A stretch of 64,000 nucleotides of DNA from Letharia columbiana (Eukaryota > Ascomycota > Lecanoromycetes > Lecanorales > Parmeliaceae): positions 682,001 through 746,000 of the forward strand of contig NW_023501041.1 of the NCBI RefSeq assembly GCF_014066305.1, written 5' to 3'. Position numbers and translations under genes: made by a program. Of this stretch, positions 62,628 through 64,000 are shown piece by piece (position 1 is the first letter of the stretch; every line of letters starts with the position of its first letter). The notes under the pieces were generated by a model. It was not told the origin of the DNA, did not search any database, and worked only from the letters and a program-made list of their open reading frames with translations.

Positions 62628-63944
62628 ATGCTTGCTTCAAGAACTATGCTTGCCTCTAGGCCTATTCTCGGCGCTTGCCAGAGGAGAGCTTTCTCAGCAA
62701 CAGTCAGACAAGTACGAAGCTCCTACAGCTCCGCCAGCCCCAATGGCTGCAGCTCAACCCCCGAAAACTCATCATGGCACTGACAGTGCTCGTCAGGCAT
62801 CCAAAGTCACCGTTCTAGGTGGTGCGGGGGGTATTGGACAGCCACTATCCTTGCTGATGAAGCTGAACCCTCGGGTCACCGAGCTTGCCCTATACGATAT
62901 CAAAGGCGGACCTGGTCAGCAACAGAAGCTATACTCTATGGATCACCGCTGATCTTGAGGGCAGGTGTCGCCGCTGATATTGGCCACATCAACACCAAGA
63001 GCGTTGTTACCGGCTACCAACCCGATGCCGATGGCTTGAAACAAGCTCTCACTGGTGCAGAAATCGTCCTAATTCCCGCCGGCGTACCAAGAAAGCCAGG
63101 CATGACCCGCGATGGTGCCGTTCTTCTCTCATTTCCCATACACGTCTATCCCCCACTTCCGAACAGTCTTCTAACAAAGCCCGCTCACAGACCTCTTCAA
63201 CACTAACGCCTCCATCGTCCGGGATCTGGCCAAAGCCGTCGCAGACGCCGCCCCAGATGCCAACGTTCTGGTCATCGCCAACCCTGTCAACAGCACTGTC
63301 CCCATCTGCGCCGAGATATTCAAGGCAAAAGGCACATACAACCCCAAACGTCTCTTCGGCGTTACAACCCTGGATGTCGTCCGCGCGAGCCGTTTCATCT
63401 CGCAACACAAGAGCACGGATCCCGCTGATGAGAACATCACGGTTGTGGGAGGGCACTCAGGTGCCACGATCGTGCCACTCTTGAGCCAATCGGGATACAG
63501 TCTTGAGGGCAAGGATTTGGATGACTTCGTCTTCCGTGTGCAATTTGGCGGTGATGAGGTTGTGAAGGCAAAGGACGGTGCTGGATCAGCTACGCTCTCG
63601 ATGGCCATGGCTGGTGCTCGCTTCGCCGAGAGTTTGCTCAAGGCTGCTCAGGGACAGAAGGGCGTTGTGGAGCCCACGTTTGTTGACAGCCCGCTATATA
63701 AGGACCAAGGCATCGACTTCTTCGCCTCGAAGGTGGAGCTAGGACCAAATGGGGTAGAAAAGATCCATGATGTGGGTAAGATCACACCCAAGGAACAGGA
63801 ACTATTGGATGTTGCCCTGAAAGATCTAAAGAAAAATATTGTGAAAGGTATGTCTTCCGCGCCAGCATTGAACCCTCCTTCCTAGAAGCGCACCACGACT
63901 AATTTCTACTTGCAGGTGTCGAGTTTGTCAAGTCGAACCCATAG
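62628..63944 (+). CDS. NAD-dependent malate dehydrogenase, mitochondrial, 345 aa
   Basis: Interconverts malate and oxaloacetate with NAD in the mitochondrial TCA cycle. Exons are 62628-62711, 62797-62914, 62965-63114, 63191-63847 and 63916-63944; introns are 85, 50, 76 and 68 nt, total 1038 nt in frame. The N-terminal 28 residues are basic and Ser/Ala-rich ([12 protein letters not shown]...), a typical mitochondrial presequence, followed by [17 protein letters not shown] with the NAD-binding GxxGxxG. The mobile loop [12 protein letters not shown] supplies Arg110 and Arg116. Asp179 in TTLDVVR and His206 in VVGGHSG form the catalytic relay. The C-terminus ends VEFVKSNP in a 29-nt last exon. No peroxisomal or glycosomal signal is present. 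Exon 1 uses the ATG at 62628; the donor GTACGA of intron 1 is non-consensus, but the join to ASKVTVL fits the family exactly. Confidence 0.95.
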
Positions 63945-64000
63945 ATAGGGACGCAACTATTCCACTGTAAAGACCATAGGCGGTTATGCTCTAATCCCCG

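Noticed and set aside
62632..62952. Alternative MDH start from the frame beginning at 62632
   Set aside because: It lacks an ordinary mitochondrial presequence, while splicing 62711 to 62797 gives a continuous, family-typical N-terminus from ATG 62628.

Overview
The window looks like a chromosome segment of a filamentous ascomycete (Pezizomycotina). The protein genes have short GT-AG introns (46-134 nt, with one of 330 nt), a mitochondrial malate dehydrogenase, a fungal BBE-type flavin oxidase and a GT34 glycosyltransferase. They lie between very AT-rich, ORF-free blocks with almost no CpA/TpG but retained CpG, the signature of repeat-induced point mutation (RIP). The species cannot be named from this sequence.

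Layout. 1-9.3 kb is a gene region: a six-exon amidase (-), the truncated 3' part of a second amidase (-), a secreted KP4-like protein with a Ser-rich tail (+), and a GT34 glycosyltransferase (-). 9.3-41.3 kb is a transposon graveyard. Two element types can be separated. E1 is about 11.7 kb, with long terminal inverted repeats and an 8-bp target duplication. E2 is about 2.7 kb and carries a tandem-repeat domain. Each occurs twice in opposite orientation, and they are nested reciprocally: E1 sits inside the left E2, and E2 sits inside the right E1. Several parts of the right copies are almost un-mutated while their left counterparts are heavily mutated. Two related TA-flanked miniature elements lie at 9.32 kb and 37.14 kb. 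41.3-46.4 kb is a low-repeat island with two unrecognised genes. 46.37-53.37 kb is one RIP-degraded 7-kb element with about 92-bp direct terminal repeats. 53.4-53.9 kb is a small unmutated island. 53.9-56.8 kb is RIP-degraded DNA ending in an A/T homopolymer tract. 57.2-63.9 kb is again genic: the BBE-like oxidase (+), an ankyrin-like gene remnant (-), a secreted protein with a zincin-like site that has lost HE (-), and mitochondrial malate dehydrogenase (+).

The recognisable genes do not form an obvious pathway. Three of them are predicted to be secreted (KP4-like, BBE-like oxidase, zincin-like protein) and one is a predicted Golgi membrane enzyme, which fits the accessory, repeat-bordered compartments of plant- or insect-associated fungi; that is inference. 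Exon joins for five genes were worked out by hand. Each gives one uninterrupted frame of family-typical length (amidase 569 aa, GT34 493 aa, oxidase 569 aa, zincin-like 366 aa, MDH 345 aa). No tRNA, rRNA or CRISPR array was recognised.
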